Below, piece by piece: positions 11,401-22,001 of a DNA stretch of 64,000 nucleotides. The stretch's first letter is position 1, and every line of letters starts with the position of its first letter. The translations under genes and the position numbers were made by a program. This stretch comes from Bondarzewia mesenterica (lineage: Eukaryota; Basidiomycota; Agaricomycetes; Russulales; Bondarzewiaceae), in assembly GCA_004802705.1 (NCBI GenBank), contig SGPL01000008.1:76793-140792 (forward strand). Direction: 5' to 3'. Below the pieces are notes generated by a model that worked only from the letters and a program-made list of their open reading frames with translations, had not been told where the DNA came from and ran no database searches.

Positions 11401-13479
11401 GCATCCGTGAAATTGCCGTGGAAAGCGGTGTTGGCTTCTGCCACGCCGAGATCGGGCATGCTGGACATATCCTCTGTACCCGCGAGCTTAGGATCAAGAT
11501 TGAAGCTGAATCCTCCCATACCGTTATTTCCACCACTGAGATTTTGCAGTGTACGGTCAAAGTCAGGGAAGGGGCTGATGCCCACCGCACCAGGAGCCGA
11601 CTCTCGACGAGCTTTGACGTCGTTGAGCAGTGCCTGTACTTGTGTAGACATTTGATATGAAGGAGCACCCTGCTGTGAGCGATTCGGAGGGGGGAGACCC
11701 GGAGGGCCTGAGAGACCTAGAGGTACAGCGGGAAGACCAGGTGGTAAAGCTGGAGTAGAAGGTGCAGGTGGTGCGGCAAGTTCAGGAGACGCGTTTGAAG
11801 TTGCTAGATCTTGTGAGCCCGAACCAGCGTCAGAATCCACAGCGATTGAAGATGTTGGTGACCTTGGGGGAGGTGGCGGCGGTGCAACTGTAACGGGTCT
11901 CGGCTTCATGACCTTCATAGCCATGGCAGCGGCACTTGCTGGCGTCATAGGCCGCATGACACCCGCCGGTGTTGATGGCCGGGAAGATGTTACTGAAGAT
12001 GGCTTTGGTACAGCCGATGTCGCAGTACTATTCTTCAATTCCTTCGCCTTCGACGGCAGAGCATGTGGATCTGGCCCATCCGCTCCCAATGCAGGAGTGG
12101 GTGCCCGTACTCGTGTCGCTCCCACCCGACGAGCTGGCCTTGTAGATGTTCCCGCCACATTTGTGTTATTCTGTAGTGCTGTCGTTGTGTGACTCTTCGA
12201 ATCTTTGGCCCATGATGCCGCACGAGGCAGGCGAGCTATACGATCGCAGTGAGAAGGAGAATTTGCCAAGGATGAAAGCTAACTAACCTGTCGGATCATC
12301 TGACCTCTTACCCAAAACAACTGTCCTCCTTGTCACCTCGGTATCTTTGATTCCATGTTGTCTGCATTATTGTCGAGGATGTCGATTGAACAGCCTGACG
12401 TGAAAGATCAATGGAGATACGCACAGCGTGGTAAGGTCCTCTTTCGTAAAGATATCCTTCTCGTCACCCCACTCGTGCAGATTCATACAACTGTGGTCCG
12501 TACAATTGACGCCACGCAGGAATGACATGCAATATTTCGTCGTGCCAAAACTGGCACGCATGGCTTCATTGCCGCCTCCGGGTGAGGCTGTTCCATCCAC
12601 AGCGGCTATGCAACGCGCGGCATCTTCCCGACGATGATACGTAATATACAGTCCAACGACTGGTGCTTGCCCGCCAGGAGGAGTACGCTTCACCAGCAGA
12701 ATCTTCGATATTCTGCCGTATTGGCCAAAGTACTCGTTGGAACGGAGCGTTGATATAAGCTTCCCGCCAAGATATCAGCACGCGTGATTAGTCAGATGAC
12801 GCAGCAACGCACCTCTTCCTTCGCAAATCGCGGTCCAATTCCAACAACATAAACTACATTGCGTTGCACGACGCGAACGTTGGCGAGGTGACGACGGCCC
12901 AAAGCATCAAGGTCCTTGCGTTCACGCTCCCTTTGCTTCTTCTGCTGAGTGAGACGGCGGTGACTGAGGATTTGAGGACGTAGAACGATCGGTCAAATAG
13001 AAACGACAGAGTCAATTGAGAAATTACAACGCACTCCTCTTTGTTGACAGGTTTGAATTGAACAGTCTCATCGGAATACTCTCTCCTGCAGGCCGGACAC
13101 TTCTTATTGAGATTTTCCTTGATGTGGTGCCAACAGAAACGACAGATCTGCGCGCGATCATAATCAGAAATATTCTCAAACGTTATAGAAGGTAGAACTG
13201 ACTTGATAACCACACGGGCAAGGCTTGAAATTAAGGTCTGACACATCCATCTCCTCGAGACAGAGAGGGCATTCCTCCACCTCCTACACAAATCAAACAC
13301 CGACACATCAGTTGAGCAGTTACCAAAGCGCGATATGAGCAGCATATACTCACCTCCTCGTCGCTCCAATACGCGTCTTGGACGCCAGTCAAGACGTGTG
13401 ATTTGCTTTGAAGAGAGACACTTGCATGGACGACAGGCGCTGGTAAAGAAGGGTGCGGGTGGATTTTCACAGACGACAT
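8451..13479 (-). CDS. NOT4: CCR4-NOT E3 ubiquitin ligase NOT4
   Basis: This RING-type E3 of the CCR4-NOT complex acts in ribosome-associated quality control and mRNA decay. In order it has: a short leader from the ATG at 13479; a C4C4 RING over exons 13283-13203 and on (ECPLCLEEMDVSDLNFKPCP, CGYQICRFCWHHIKENLNKK, CPACRREY); a linker helix; an RRM (NVVYVVGIGPRFAKEE, ISTLRSNEYFGQYGRISKIL); and a CCCH finger (KYCMSFLRGVNCTDHSCMNL). A long disordered tail rich in Pro, Ser and Ala follows (main exon 10760-12235, then 10388-10618, then 8451-10036). The last exon holds an alanine/lysine/glutamate coiled coil and a C-terminal helical region. Phase agrees at the three 3' junctions I checked. The intron 10037-10387 is about 350 nt, far longer than its neighbours. 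The identification is secure. Confidence 0.9.
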
Positions 13480-13903
13480 TGTGCTCAAAAGCAAGGATGG
13501 CGTTGATATTGGTATACTGAGGTATTGATTGGAATATTTGGAAGCGTGTGTGGAACGAGAGCGACAGGGACAAGAGACGCGACAATGAGGCTACCTAGAG
13601 GTCCAATTTTTTTCCCACGAACTGATGAATGAGGTGGGACCTCTGTCACCTAAAACATTGCCACTTAGGTTATCACAGGTTATCGCGCCCTGGTGTGTCA
13701 ACCGACTTTATTCACGTCAAATGTCTAATTATTGCTGTAGGCTGTACCTTGCAAGCATCATTTACTCATACATTCCCGCGTGTTCTAGCGTAGGGGAAAA
13801 GAAAAGAAAACAAGCATGGCTTACAGTGTACACAATGCAGAGTATGCACAACAGAGGTGAAAGAGATATAGCGACGCCTGAGACACATGGATCAGGATGT
13901 TCT

Positions 13904-14523
13904 TCAGATATCAAAATCATCGTCATCGTCCATAGTCTTTCTTTGAAACTGTCGGATGGGCGGACTCATCAGTCGAGAGCTACTGGGCACGAAGGCTGGT
14001 TGTGTTTTACCTTAATAGCACCCTTCTTCGACGACGTCTTGGACTCTGCGTCCTCAGCCTAACCACAGCCCACCATTAGCAAACATCGATAGGAACAGCT
14101 TAATAAGGCATACCTGCTCTAACAAGTCGATGAGCTGATTCTCACTCACTCTCCCCCGCAGCTGCCCAGTCTGTGCCATTCGGACAAGTATGCCCTCAAT
14201 CTGTCGAGATCGCTGGGGGGAAACCAATGAAATCCGGGACACTGATTGTTGCGCATTCGCCACAAGATAATTGCCGGAGATAGATAGATTCAAAAGATCG
14301 TGGGCACAATTCAGCAAGGGTACGACACATGAGTAGCAGCGGTACGCGTACATCTTTCTCGGGCAGCAGGTTCCAATACGGTTGACAGCAGATCCCGTCT
14401 CATCTGCTCCTCGTTCTGTTTCTTTTCTGCCTCCTCGCCGCCATTTGAAGCACCTGCGGGTGCACTTGCCTGAAGTTGGTTGAGATGTGCTGCGCGAAGG
14501 GCGGCGAGCTCAGGATCGGCCAT
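13904..14523 (-). CDS. PDCD5/TFAR19-like protein
   Basis: This is a DNA-binding TFAR19-related small helical protein. In animals PDCD5 interacts with the CCT chaperonin and with TIP60; the fungal role is not settled. From the ATG at 14523 the first exon gives MADPELAALRAAHLNQLQAS and a block ending LEPAARER. After an intron of about 110 nt comes LSRISLVSPQRSRQIEGILV, then RGRVSENQLIDLLEQ. A last exon gives the acidic terminus MDDDDDFDI with the stop at 13904. The domain order and the triple-helix core match the family. The length is about 135 residues, which is normal. The gene is head to head with the U6 gene. Confidence 0.88.
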
Positions 14524-14766
14524 TTATATCTAAGTACGCCGACGTAGATGAGAGGAAGTTGGTCAGTTTAAAGCACAAGAAGTACAGCCAGAAGAAATCA
14601 GGACAGATTATGAGATCGGAGGCGGTTGGGAGAAGCGGATTGATCATTTGGACTTGCAGCTGAAACAGATGTGGGAAATGATTGCCACAATGATGCTCAT
14701 GACACCCGTCGCGTAAACAAAATGCAAAACTGTCCCAATTTGACACTCAACTGAACAATTTATATT
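14524..14766. promoter_or_regulatory. Divergent PDCD5 / U6 promoter region
   Basis: This 243-bp spacer lies between a Pol II gene on the minus strand and a Pol III-type RNA gene on the plus strand. A TTTATATT element occurs at about 14759-14766, directly next to the U6 5' end. That is closer than the usual -30 TATA position, so its role is unclear. Confidence 0.4.
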
Positions 14767-14790
14767 GTCCCCTTCGGGGTGACATACGAA

Positions 14791-14821
<31 letters not shown>

Positions 14822-14886
14822 GGCCCCTGCACAAGGATGACACGCTTTCCCAGAGTGGTAGACCTACGGGTCTCAATATTTATTTT
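14767..14886 (+). ncRNA. U6 spliceosomal snRNA
   Basis: This is the catalytic snRNA of the spliceosome. The 5' capping hairpin GTCCCC-TTCG-GGG is present. The invariant core follows at about 14795-14845: the ACGATACAGAGAAGATTAGC box (with ACAGAGA), ATGGCCCCTGC, and the AGGATGACACGC internal stem-loop. The first 80 nt are thus canonical. The part after 14845 is unusual: in place of the fungal tail with a CAAAGAGA-like stretch that pairs with U2, it has TTTCCCAGAGTGG and a small AGACC-tacg-GGTCT hairpin, ending in ATATTTATTTT. The T run at 14883-14886 is taken as the Pol III terminator, so the 3' end is approximate. It is not interrupted by an intron within the core. Confidence 0.92.
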
Positions 14887-15071
14887 GTTTCTTTTTCTTT
14901 TCGTTTCCTTGGGTTGGCCAGTTTGGTACTTGCAGTCGCCTTTGCCATCAGGGAATTAATGCTATGGCAGTCTATGCTTCAGCATTGAACTGAATTGAGG
15001 CACACAACTTAAGGGACAACTAGCACCAGGCCGTCACATTCTGAACAGACACGTCATGCTAGTTGACCGAA

Positions 15072-17536
15072 TCACTCCAGCAAGCTCTTCAGCTTGACGA
15101 AATCAGGCGTGCCTAATCCTGTCACGGCATCCCATCCTTCGGTTGCATTGAATCCCGGCGTTCCGCACCCGGGATTGTTACCGATCAGGATATCTGTGAA
15201 TCCTACACCAGTCTTAACATCAGCAACGAGTGAAATGGCTCGATTCATAGTGGGTTTTACCAGATAGGCCGACAGAGTAGAGCATTGGATTCAAGAAACC
15301 AAGAGGTGATCTCCCATTGGTGATACGGAAATCATTGAGCAGAGTTACGATGCCTGCAAATGTCGGTGAACTCGCGGATGTACCTCCAACGGAGTGCACG
15401 GTGCCGTTGACGATAACTTGGAAACTGTTTTCGAAAGAAATAGGTAGATCACAGGAGACTACAGGGCCGAGCTTACCCTTCTCCTTGAGCACTGACATCC
15501 GGAACTGCTCGTCCTGTAGGGCTACACACAAATCAGTTTAGCCAAGGCATCTCAGTCTCTACGCCTTCTTACTGACTTGAACAGGCCAGCGTATGTACTT
15601 CCCAGACGTTGAAGGAAAGGTGGTACAGCGTTCGCCTGGTAGTCGGGCCTCGGAAAATATACCGAAAATCCGCCTTGCGAAAACCCGATTCCTCTCTCCG
15701 GTGCGATATGAAAAGTGGCTCCGACCTGATCAGTTGCGCATATACACAGCATGAGCACTACCGTGTGAAGGGATACTATGCTACTCACGCTGGTCACGAA
15801 CGGACATGTTGCCGGGAATACCTGACATGATTATGGCTGTGAGCACGATGAGTCACGCAGAGCAAGTGATGGTTGACTACAGGCTGGAAGATCGTCCTAT
15901 TCGTCCCGTCATTGGTCTGGCAAGTTCCCGCACCAACTCCACCATCCCCACTACTGAACATGACAGAACCGCCGCGTGCGCCAAGCTGGGCAAAAGTATT
16001 GCACACGCGACTGGGACTACGATTAGCCAAAATTCGATAATTTGCTGGCGTTCTGGCCTCCCTCCCAAACTCACATTGCGAAATCCTTCGGAAACGTTTG
16101 CCTGAGGGTAAAAAGATCGATGAATCTGATTAACATATAATGGTAGGAAAGACGATGATAGTGCTAACTCATCGCCTCCATAACTGGTGGTAAAGGTCTG
16201 TGGCATGTCCGAGTGCGACAAGACAAAATCGAGCCAATCAAGATAAGGCTCGTCCCTCTGCGGAGGAGTCACCGAATCATTGATCGTCGGCGCGGTTCCT
16301 GGTGTAGAATAATAGACATTGGGAGTAGGAAATGTGAGGCCCTCGGTGTACTGAACGTCCAAATTCGCCTGCGGACGAGAGTGTAAGGTATAGAACACGG
16401 GCCGCATAATAGATGATCGTTACTTCAGTCCCAGGCATGCTTTGGTCGTTCAAACCACCATCAACTAGCATGACTGAGACATTTGCGCCAACAGCGTCGG
16501 GACGAAATTGACGGAAGAATGTCTAGCTGACGGCTTTTGAATTCATCTTCCTTTCAAACGCTATATCAGGTGCTGACCTGCAAGTCAGCAAAATTTACGA
16601 ACTAAAAGGTGAGGGGACAAAAGATAAATATCCATGCGGTGACATTAATACTGGAACTCACCTGTTCCAAATACCCGGCAACACCAATCCTATTACCTCG
16701 TTGCGCTGCCGCCGGTACATAACCATCAGTCCTATACAAAGCTTGCAGGCACGCCGGCGTAACCGTTGTGTTACAACTTGCCGGGATGTCTTGTCCCGCT
16801 GGGCCCTCTACCAGTCCTCCTGGCGAACCAGCGTCCTGCCCTCCACCGACACTTACCTCGCCATCTTCCAACCTGAAAGTGGCCCTCATGTCCCGAAGTC
16901 CATCAAACACCGTTGTCGGGTGCACAACGTCTATGTGCGCGTGTAAGTGGCGAGGAAGACTGTACGAAAGCGTGCGGGTAGCCAGGGCACCGGACGAGGT
17001 GTGGCGGTAGGAGAGGAAGGACGCCGAGAGCATGCGTTCTATCATCTGCAGAGGAAGAGGGGGCAAATAAAGCCAGTCGCGGGCAGGGGAGTAGGAGATG
17101 GTGGCAAGAGGAACACCGTGCGAGACAAGCCAGTCATGGACCAGCGACGATGTTTCCTGTGACGGAGACACCAGTGCTTCTACCTCACTGAAAGGACGGG
17201 AATAAAAAAAAAACATTCTCAGTTAGACGGATTAAAGAAAAGGTAGAGGACGTACTCCTTTGTCAAATGGTGTCCATATTTCTCGTGAAAAGGGTCGCTA
17301 ACTTCATACAGAGAAGAGATTAATTCATCGACGCGGTCCTGCTTGAGCCCAATTCTCAGAGGAATTTTGTGATTCGCTGACGGCCTGCTATGATATTCCC
17401 ACCCATGAGGGATTTCGGACCAGTGATGCTTCACGAGGCGATCGTGGACCGGAGAGGCACTTCCGATGGCTGCAGTGGCCACTACAAACAATGTCAATTT
17501 CAGTAAATTCAATGCAGACATACCTGACCTCTTCAT
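15072..17536 (-). CDS. Sedolisin-type tripeptidyl peptidase (S53), secreted
   Basis: This is an acid serine-carboxyl peptidase that removes tripeptides from proteins outside the cell or in the vacuole. The start at 17536 gives a signal peptide ([17 protein letters not shown]). An activation propeptide follows ([18 protein letters not shown] to about residue 190). The S53 catalytic domain shows the Glu and Asp of the EANLDVQY block, an oxyanion [11 protein letters not shown], the nucleophile in [12 protein letters not shown], and the C-terminal calcium site region [18 protein letters not shown] with [13 protein letters not shown]. The catalytic Glu is encoded at the very end of one exon and ANLDVQY at the start of the next, so unspliced reading shows a false Gln. 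There are about ten short introns. All catalytic residues are intact. Confidence 0.9.
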
Positions 17537-18016
17537 CCTGTCTGAGCAACAGCCTCCGGCTTTTATGCAGTGTGTCGGACGGGAGCAGAAAGGTGGCTCG
17601 TCTCTGTCCTGATATGAAGGTATTCTTTCACGATGTGCGGCTCGTGCCCGTACCTGCAAGCATGGCCAAGGAAAACGTGAGTCCAGACGACCTCCGATAT
17701 TTTTAGTGAAAGCATGACTACACAGCAAGTCGATAGTTGTTTTGCCTCAAAACGGGTTAACGGTCTCCACGCTTTACTACCTCGGTCCGAGATATTGGCA
17801 CAAGATGAAGACGCGCTGCAATCAAAAATTTGTGACTCGGATGCAGAATTCGAGTATGTTCGAAGATGGAATGATGATATCGATTACTATTACAAACACG
17901 CACTATCACGCCATTGACCACATCCCATACAATACTAATTCATCAACGTATGAAAACCCCTTCGCGTTCTTGTGAGCAAACGACAGTCCATTGCAAAAAC
18001 CGTTCGCGACATTTCC
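17537..18016. other. Intergenic between sedolisin and the eRF1 3' region
   Basis: AT-rich sequence with no supported gene. On the minus strand it would receive the end of the eRF1 transcript. Confidence 0.4.
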
Positions 18017-18038
18017 CTATAGCATCAAGCACAATAGA

Positions 18039-18100
18039 CTGAAGACTTCACAAGAAAGATTGATCATTAAAAGGCAAGAAAAGTAGCCTGACGGACTTAC
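18039..18100 (-). other. Candidate intron in the eRF1 3' UTR
   Basis: On the minus strand a perfect GTAAGT donor (exon ends at 18101) is followed by a TAATGAT branch-like site and a CTTCAG acceptor (exon resumes at 18038). The length is 62 nt, like the coding introns nearby. It begins 254 nt after the eRF1 stop. Splicing keeps the frame that is open after the stop and moves its end from 18097 to 18017. Confidence 0.55.
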
Positions 18101-18327
18101 CTGTCACGGCGAATATTCTTATGAAACGTCGACCGCAATGCGAAAACGGTACAAATGTTGACCACAGCTTCTGTCTCGAACCCAAACTTCACCATAAAAC
18201 CACGGCTGAAAATCCTCTGCATCGCACTCTCCGTGGCACCAATACCCAATGAACCATGCTTTCCTTCAGTCCTCTCATCCCCCATCGCCCCGCCCGGCGT
18301 AACCCAACCAACGCCACCCCCGGGCGA

Positions 18328-18344
18328 GGCTCCATTATGGAGCC
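18328..18344 (-). promoter_or_regulatory. Stop-proximal hairpin in eRF1 3' UTR
   Basis: On the coding strand, after TGA CGG TTT TGT C, the RNA can fold GGCUCCA-UAA-UGGAGCC, a perfect 7-bp stem with a 3-nt loop that begins 10 nt past the stop. A stem-loop about 8-10 nt after a UGA-CGG or UGA-CUA stop is the known arrangement of one class of readthrough signals. Its activity here is inferred. Confidence 0.55.
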
Positions 18345-18354
18345 GACAAAACCG

Positions 18355-19947
18355 TCAGATGTCCTCATCGTCAGAGTAGAACTCATCTTCCTCTTCATCG
18401 ATGGACGTCAAGTTCGTGAAATCGACTTTGTACCGCAACAAGCCACCAATCCCACCGAAGCCCTTGACGAATTGCGCACCCTCTTGTGATCGGTTCGTGA
18501 CAAACTCAAGGTTCGCGCCGAACTCCTTATATTTCTCTGCGAACCATTCAAGAAGAGGGTGGGGTTCAACCACTTGCTCCATCTCCAATCCAGTGGACTT
18601 GTCGACAAACTTTTCGCGGTCCTTTTCCTGTTCTTTTCTGGAGTAAACAATGATTTCCTCTGAATCGGCGTATGTTAGCATCACGCAAAAAGGGAAGAGA
18701 CAGAATGACCAATCACCTCCCGCAGCGTTCCGGAGGACATGACGCGTAATATCCAGATTCTCCCACACAATCAGCGTCTCTACTGCGCCGAGCTCCAGTG
18801 CCTTCAGCGTGTCCTCAATACCGAAGCAGTATTTTCCAGAATCTTGACTGATTTCGTCGAAGTACTTTTGAATAAGCTTCTTTTCCTGAACGAACTTCAC
18901 GTTCGCCAACGACTCTCCAGCAAGCTCGATAGCCTGTGACACGGATTTTAGCATCACAAGAGTAGACACAAAGGCCGGAAACCTTCCATACCTGGTTGAA
19001 CCCGTTTTCACCACCGTAACTGACATCGACAACCTTGATGACTTTCGCCGCCAACCGAGGATCGAACATATCACTCTGGCTGAGCTCGGTTTTGAAATCG
19101 GCGCTACCAGCTAAAACAAGACCGGTGACATTGACCTTGTCATTGGTGATGAAGTGCTGAACAGCAAGTTCGGCGACCTTGCGAACGTAGTTGTGACGCT
19201 TCTCGTCACGAAGACGAGAAAAACGAAGCGCAGACTGTCCACCACGGCCATGCTTCTTCGGGAGATCGACAGTAAATTTGTGGATGACTTCACGCGTGTT
19301 CCCCGCAAGTGTGCCAAAAAGTGTGCCATTACCGTCCATCACGATAAACCCAAATCGCGAGTCTGATTCCAGGAGTTCAGAGAGCGCTTCAGTGTGGAAT
19401 TTGTTGTCGCAAAGGTAGAGAGATCTGGTCGACTATGACGTCAAAGACGTTCGAAAACGGCAAAGATGACTGTACATACGTGTTGATAGGCTTATGAGGT
19501 TCAAAATCAAATGAGACCTTCTTTTCTTTTCCCTCGTCAGTCAAGATGGTGCCGACAAATAGCACGAGACCGTTTGGTGGGACTCGATTATACAGCTTCA
19601 GACGCTGCTGGGTACTGGTGATAGCGGCAAGCACAGAGAGACGATTGACGCGAGACTTGATGTTAGATGCCGTTCCGTATTCCTGCGTCAACATAGCAGA
19701 CGCGCGGGAAATTTGATCCTGAACACATGATTTTATACGCAGGTCGACAGCCATAACACGGTCACACGTACCTTGGGGGGTAAGATGAGACTGATCATGG
19801 ACGTGCCAGCACTGGAAAACAAATTGAAGACGAGGATCTTGGCTTAAAACTGGCGTATCAGACTTACCCTCTGGCAGAGTCAAGGCTCTTGATGAGCTTC
19901 TTGACCTTCCACATCTGAATATTCTGCTCCGCTTGATCTTGACTCAT
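18355..19947 (-). CDS. SUP45: Translation termination factor eRF1
   Basis: This class-1 release factor recognises all three stop codons and triggers peptide release at the ribosome. The N domain has the TASNIKS motif that reads the stop codon. The M domain has the universally conserved GGQ ([20 protein letters not shown]). The C domain, which binds eRF3, ends in the acidic tail [20 protein letters not shown] and the [20 protein letters not shown] block are typical. The start at 19947 ([20 protein letters not shown]) fits the family, as does the length of about 437 residues. There are several short introns. It is head to head with POP7. The stop codon context and 3' region are unusual and are described separately: TGA-CGG, a hairpin, an open downstream frame and a 3' UTR intron. 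Confidence 0.95.
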
Positions 19948-20248
19948 TTTTGCTCTAGCCCTGGCGAGGGACAATATAGACACAAAAGTTCAGGAAACGA
20001 GACAAGGTAAGGCCTGCAGGCCTGAGGATGATCAACAATCAGATCAAGTACACCGTGGGGGTTGTATAAATATGGCAAGCAAAACTTTGCTGGTGCATGA
20101 AGCTTGGGCACGTGCTACTTTAGGGCAGGTCAATAGTGCCTCCAAGAGTCAGCATCGTGATACTGGGTTCTGTTCATTGTTTTCAACTATCGTGAGTCGG
20201 CACCACTAGGCTGTCACTGTTCCGTCCCTTTCTACTTCACCGTGTCTT
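19948..20248. promoter_or_regulatory. Shared promoter region eRF1/POP7
   Basis: This spacer of 301 bp lies between divergent starts. There is no clear TATA box. The promoter role is inferred from position. Confidence 0.4.
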
Positions 20249-21199
20249 ATGGCCAACGGAACTATCAAACGTAAGGTCATCGCTGCTGACGATGCTCAGT
20301 GCGCGAAACGAGTCAAGATGAATAGTGACGGCGCATACGTCGGCTCCGACGCTACTCATTCGACTGCAGCATCTGCTCCTACTGGCAATCATCCTGAACA
20401 TGGTGCTGTTGCTGCTTCATGCAATCCTCCTACTGCATCGAATTCAACATCTGGCGTAGCAAACGACCCAGCAATTGGAACAGACGCTCTGCCTATATGT
20501 CCTCGACTTAGCAAAAAGGGGAAAGAAAAGGCCGCAACATCGTCCACTGAGAACGATACATCTACAAAACCCAAAACGATGATCAATAAACTCGTTCCCC
20601 CACGTCCCTTTCCAACAGTCCCAACTTCCGTCTCTGCCACAGGGCCACGTTCCGCACATCATGAAGGGAAAAACTACATCGCTATAACGCGTAAAACGAA
20701 GTTAGGCGCGTACCTGCGGCGATGTAAGGAAATCGTTCTTAAGGATGGGTGAGTCAACTATTTGCTCCTTCGCATACAATGCGAACGTCATTATAGTTAT
20801 AAGACCCTGCATCTCAACGCTATGGGCGCGGCGATCCCGCATCTGATGACTCTGGTCGTCTCACTTCCCTCTATTCTTCCCTATGCGGCCGACGAAATCC
20901 ACACAGACGTCCTCACGGGCACAGTTGAAGTGCAGGACGAATTGATACCCAACGAGGAAGATGAAGACATCTCTTATCGCACGAGGGAGAAGTCGAGCGT
21001 AAGCGTGCTCATTAAGATTGGGGATGGCGTTGATGAAAAGGGTACGGGGTGTCCTAAACGGACGGCGCGAGGGAGAAGACGCGGAAGGCTTGGTTTAGAA
21101 GAAGTTGCGCAGGCGAAGAAGAATGACAAAGAGGTCGGGGCAGAGCCGGGGAGCATTGTTGCGCCGGAGAGGGACGACAACAGGATGGATGAGAATTGA
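20249..21199 (+). CDS. POP7: RNase P/MRP subunit POP7 (Rpp20-like)
   Basis: This Alba-fold protein of RNase P and RNase MRP acts in tRNA 5' processing and rRNA maturation in the nucleus. The exons are 20249-20748 and 20797-21199; the 48-nt intron restores GYKTLHL at the join. An N-terminal disordered region of about 150 residues is rich in Ser, Thr and Ala. The Alba core then reads YIAITRKTKLGAYLRRCKEI, VLKDGYKTLHLNAMGAAIPH, LMTLVVSLPSILPY, then a strand pair ending SVSVLIKIGDG. The C-terminus is basic (KRTARGRRRGR) and then acidic. The long N-terminal extension is common in basidiomycete members but absent from the yeast protein. The identification rests on the Alba core and is firm. Confidence 0.85.
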
Positions 21200-22001
21200 T
21201 CGACAACCAAGACTTTGCTTTGGCAACACGGGGTATTGCTCAGCGTAGTCGAGTGAGCAATCTCCATACAACTTGTTTCTTTCTGTTTCGCACCCATCCC
21301 TCTGACCTGATAACGTTTCTTCAGCACGAATGTAGTCATCTGTGCTACGATCACGATTCACGATGCACTCTTTGCTTTCAATTGTGCTAAGGCTGAAATT
21401 TGAGAGCCGTTGCTGATCAGTGATTACAACAAAGTGCGGTGCCCCAAATAACTTCTGGATTTCTGCCTCTTACAATCACATTCATTGACACGTTCAATTT
21501 TTGATATCGGTCAAGTTTTCGGCCGTTGACACCACCTCTAGAACTTGACCTGCAGACGCCTTACCTCAATGAGAGAATTCACCGGCAATACCCTGTATGC
21601 TAAGGGCTTCGAGAAGCTTTTTCATAACTTGTGGTGCTCACTGTAGCGGTCATTATCGGAGGAATGCGTCCGAAGCTAGGTATGTTACCATTCTGCCTCC
21701 CTCGACTTCAATGCATATGACGCACCTGTTTACTGATTATCTTATCAGATGAAATCGATTCCCCTAGTTGATGACAGGTGATCTGTTTGTGCGATCAGAT
21801 AAGATCTTTTACATGCTCACATCAGAAACCGATGTACGATGTGCGAAGTTGCATATGCCGTACTTTTACTCTTTTCTCCACGATCTTTTCCCCACAGAAA
21901 GATCGTCTCCAGGATATAAGGTGCCCAGGCTTTCTACCCTCTAAGCCTGACTCCCAATCTCCCGTTTCCTTTTCGTATTCCCTCCTACATCGTTTCTCAG
22001 A
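21200..22001. other. Intergenic, promoter of the TauD-like gene
   Basis: About 800 bp with no supported gene. The last 150 bases before 22002 are CT-rich, as expected of a fungal 5' leader. Confidence 0.4.

Noticed and set aside
16310..16400. Catalytic Glu of the sedolisin seems replaced by Gln (QANLD)
   Set aside because: The CAG is the intron acceptor. The preceding exon ends in GAA, so the spliced product reads TEANLDVQY with an intact Glu.
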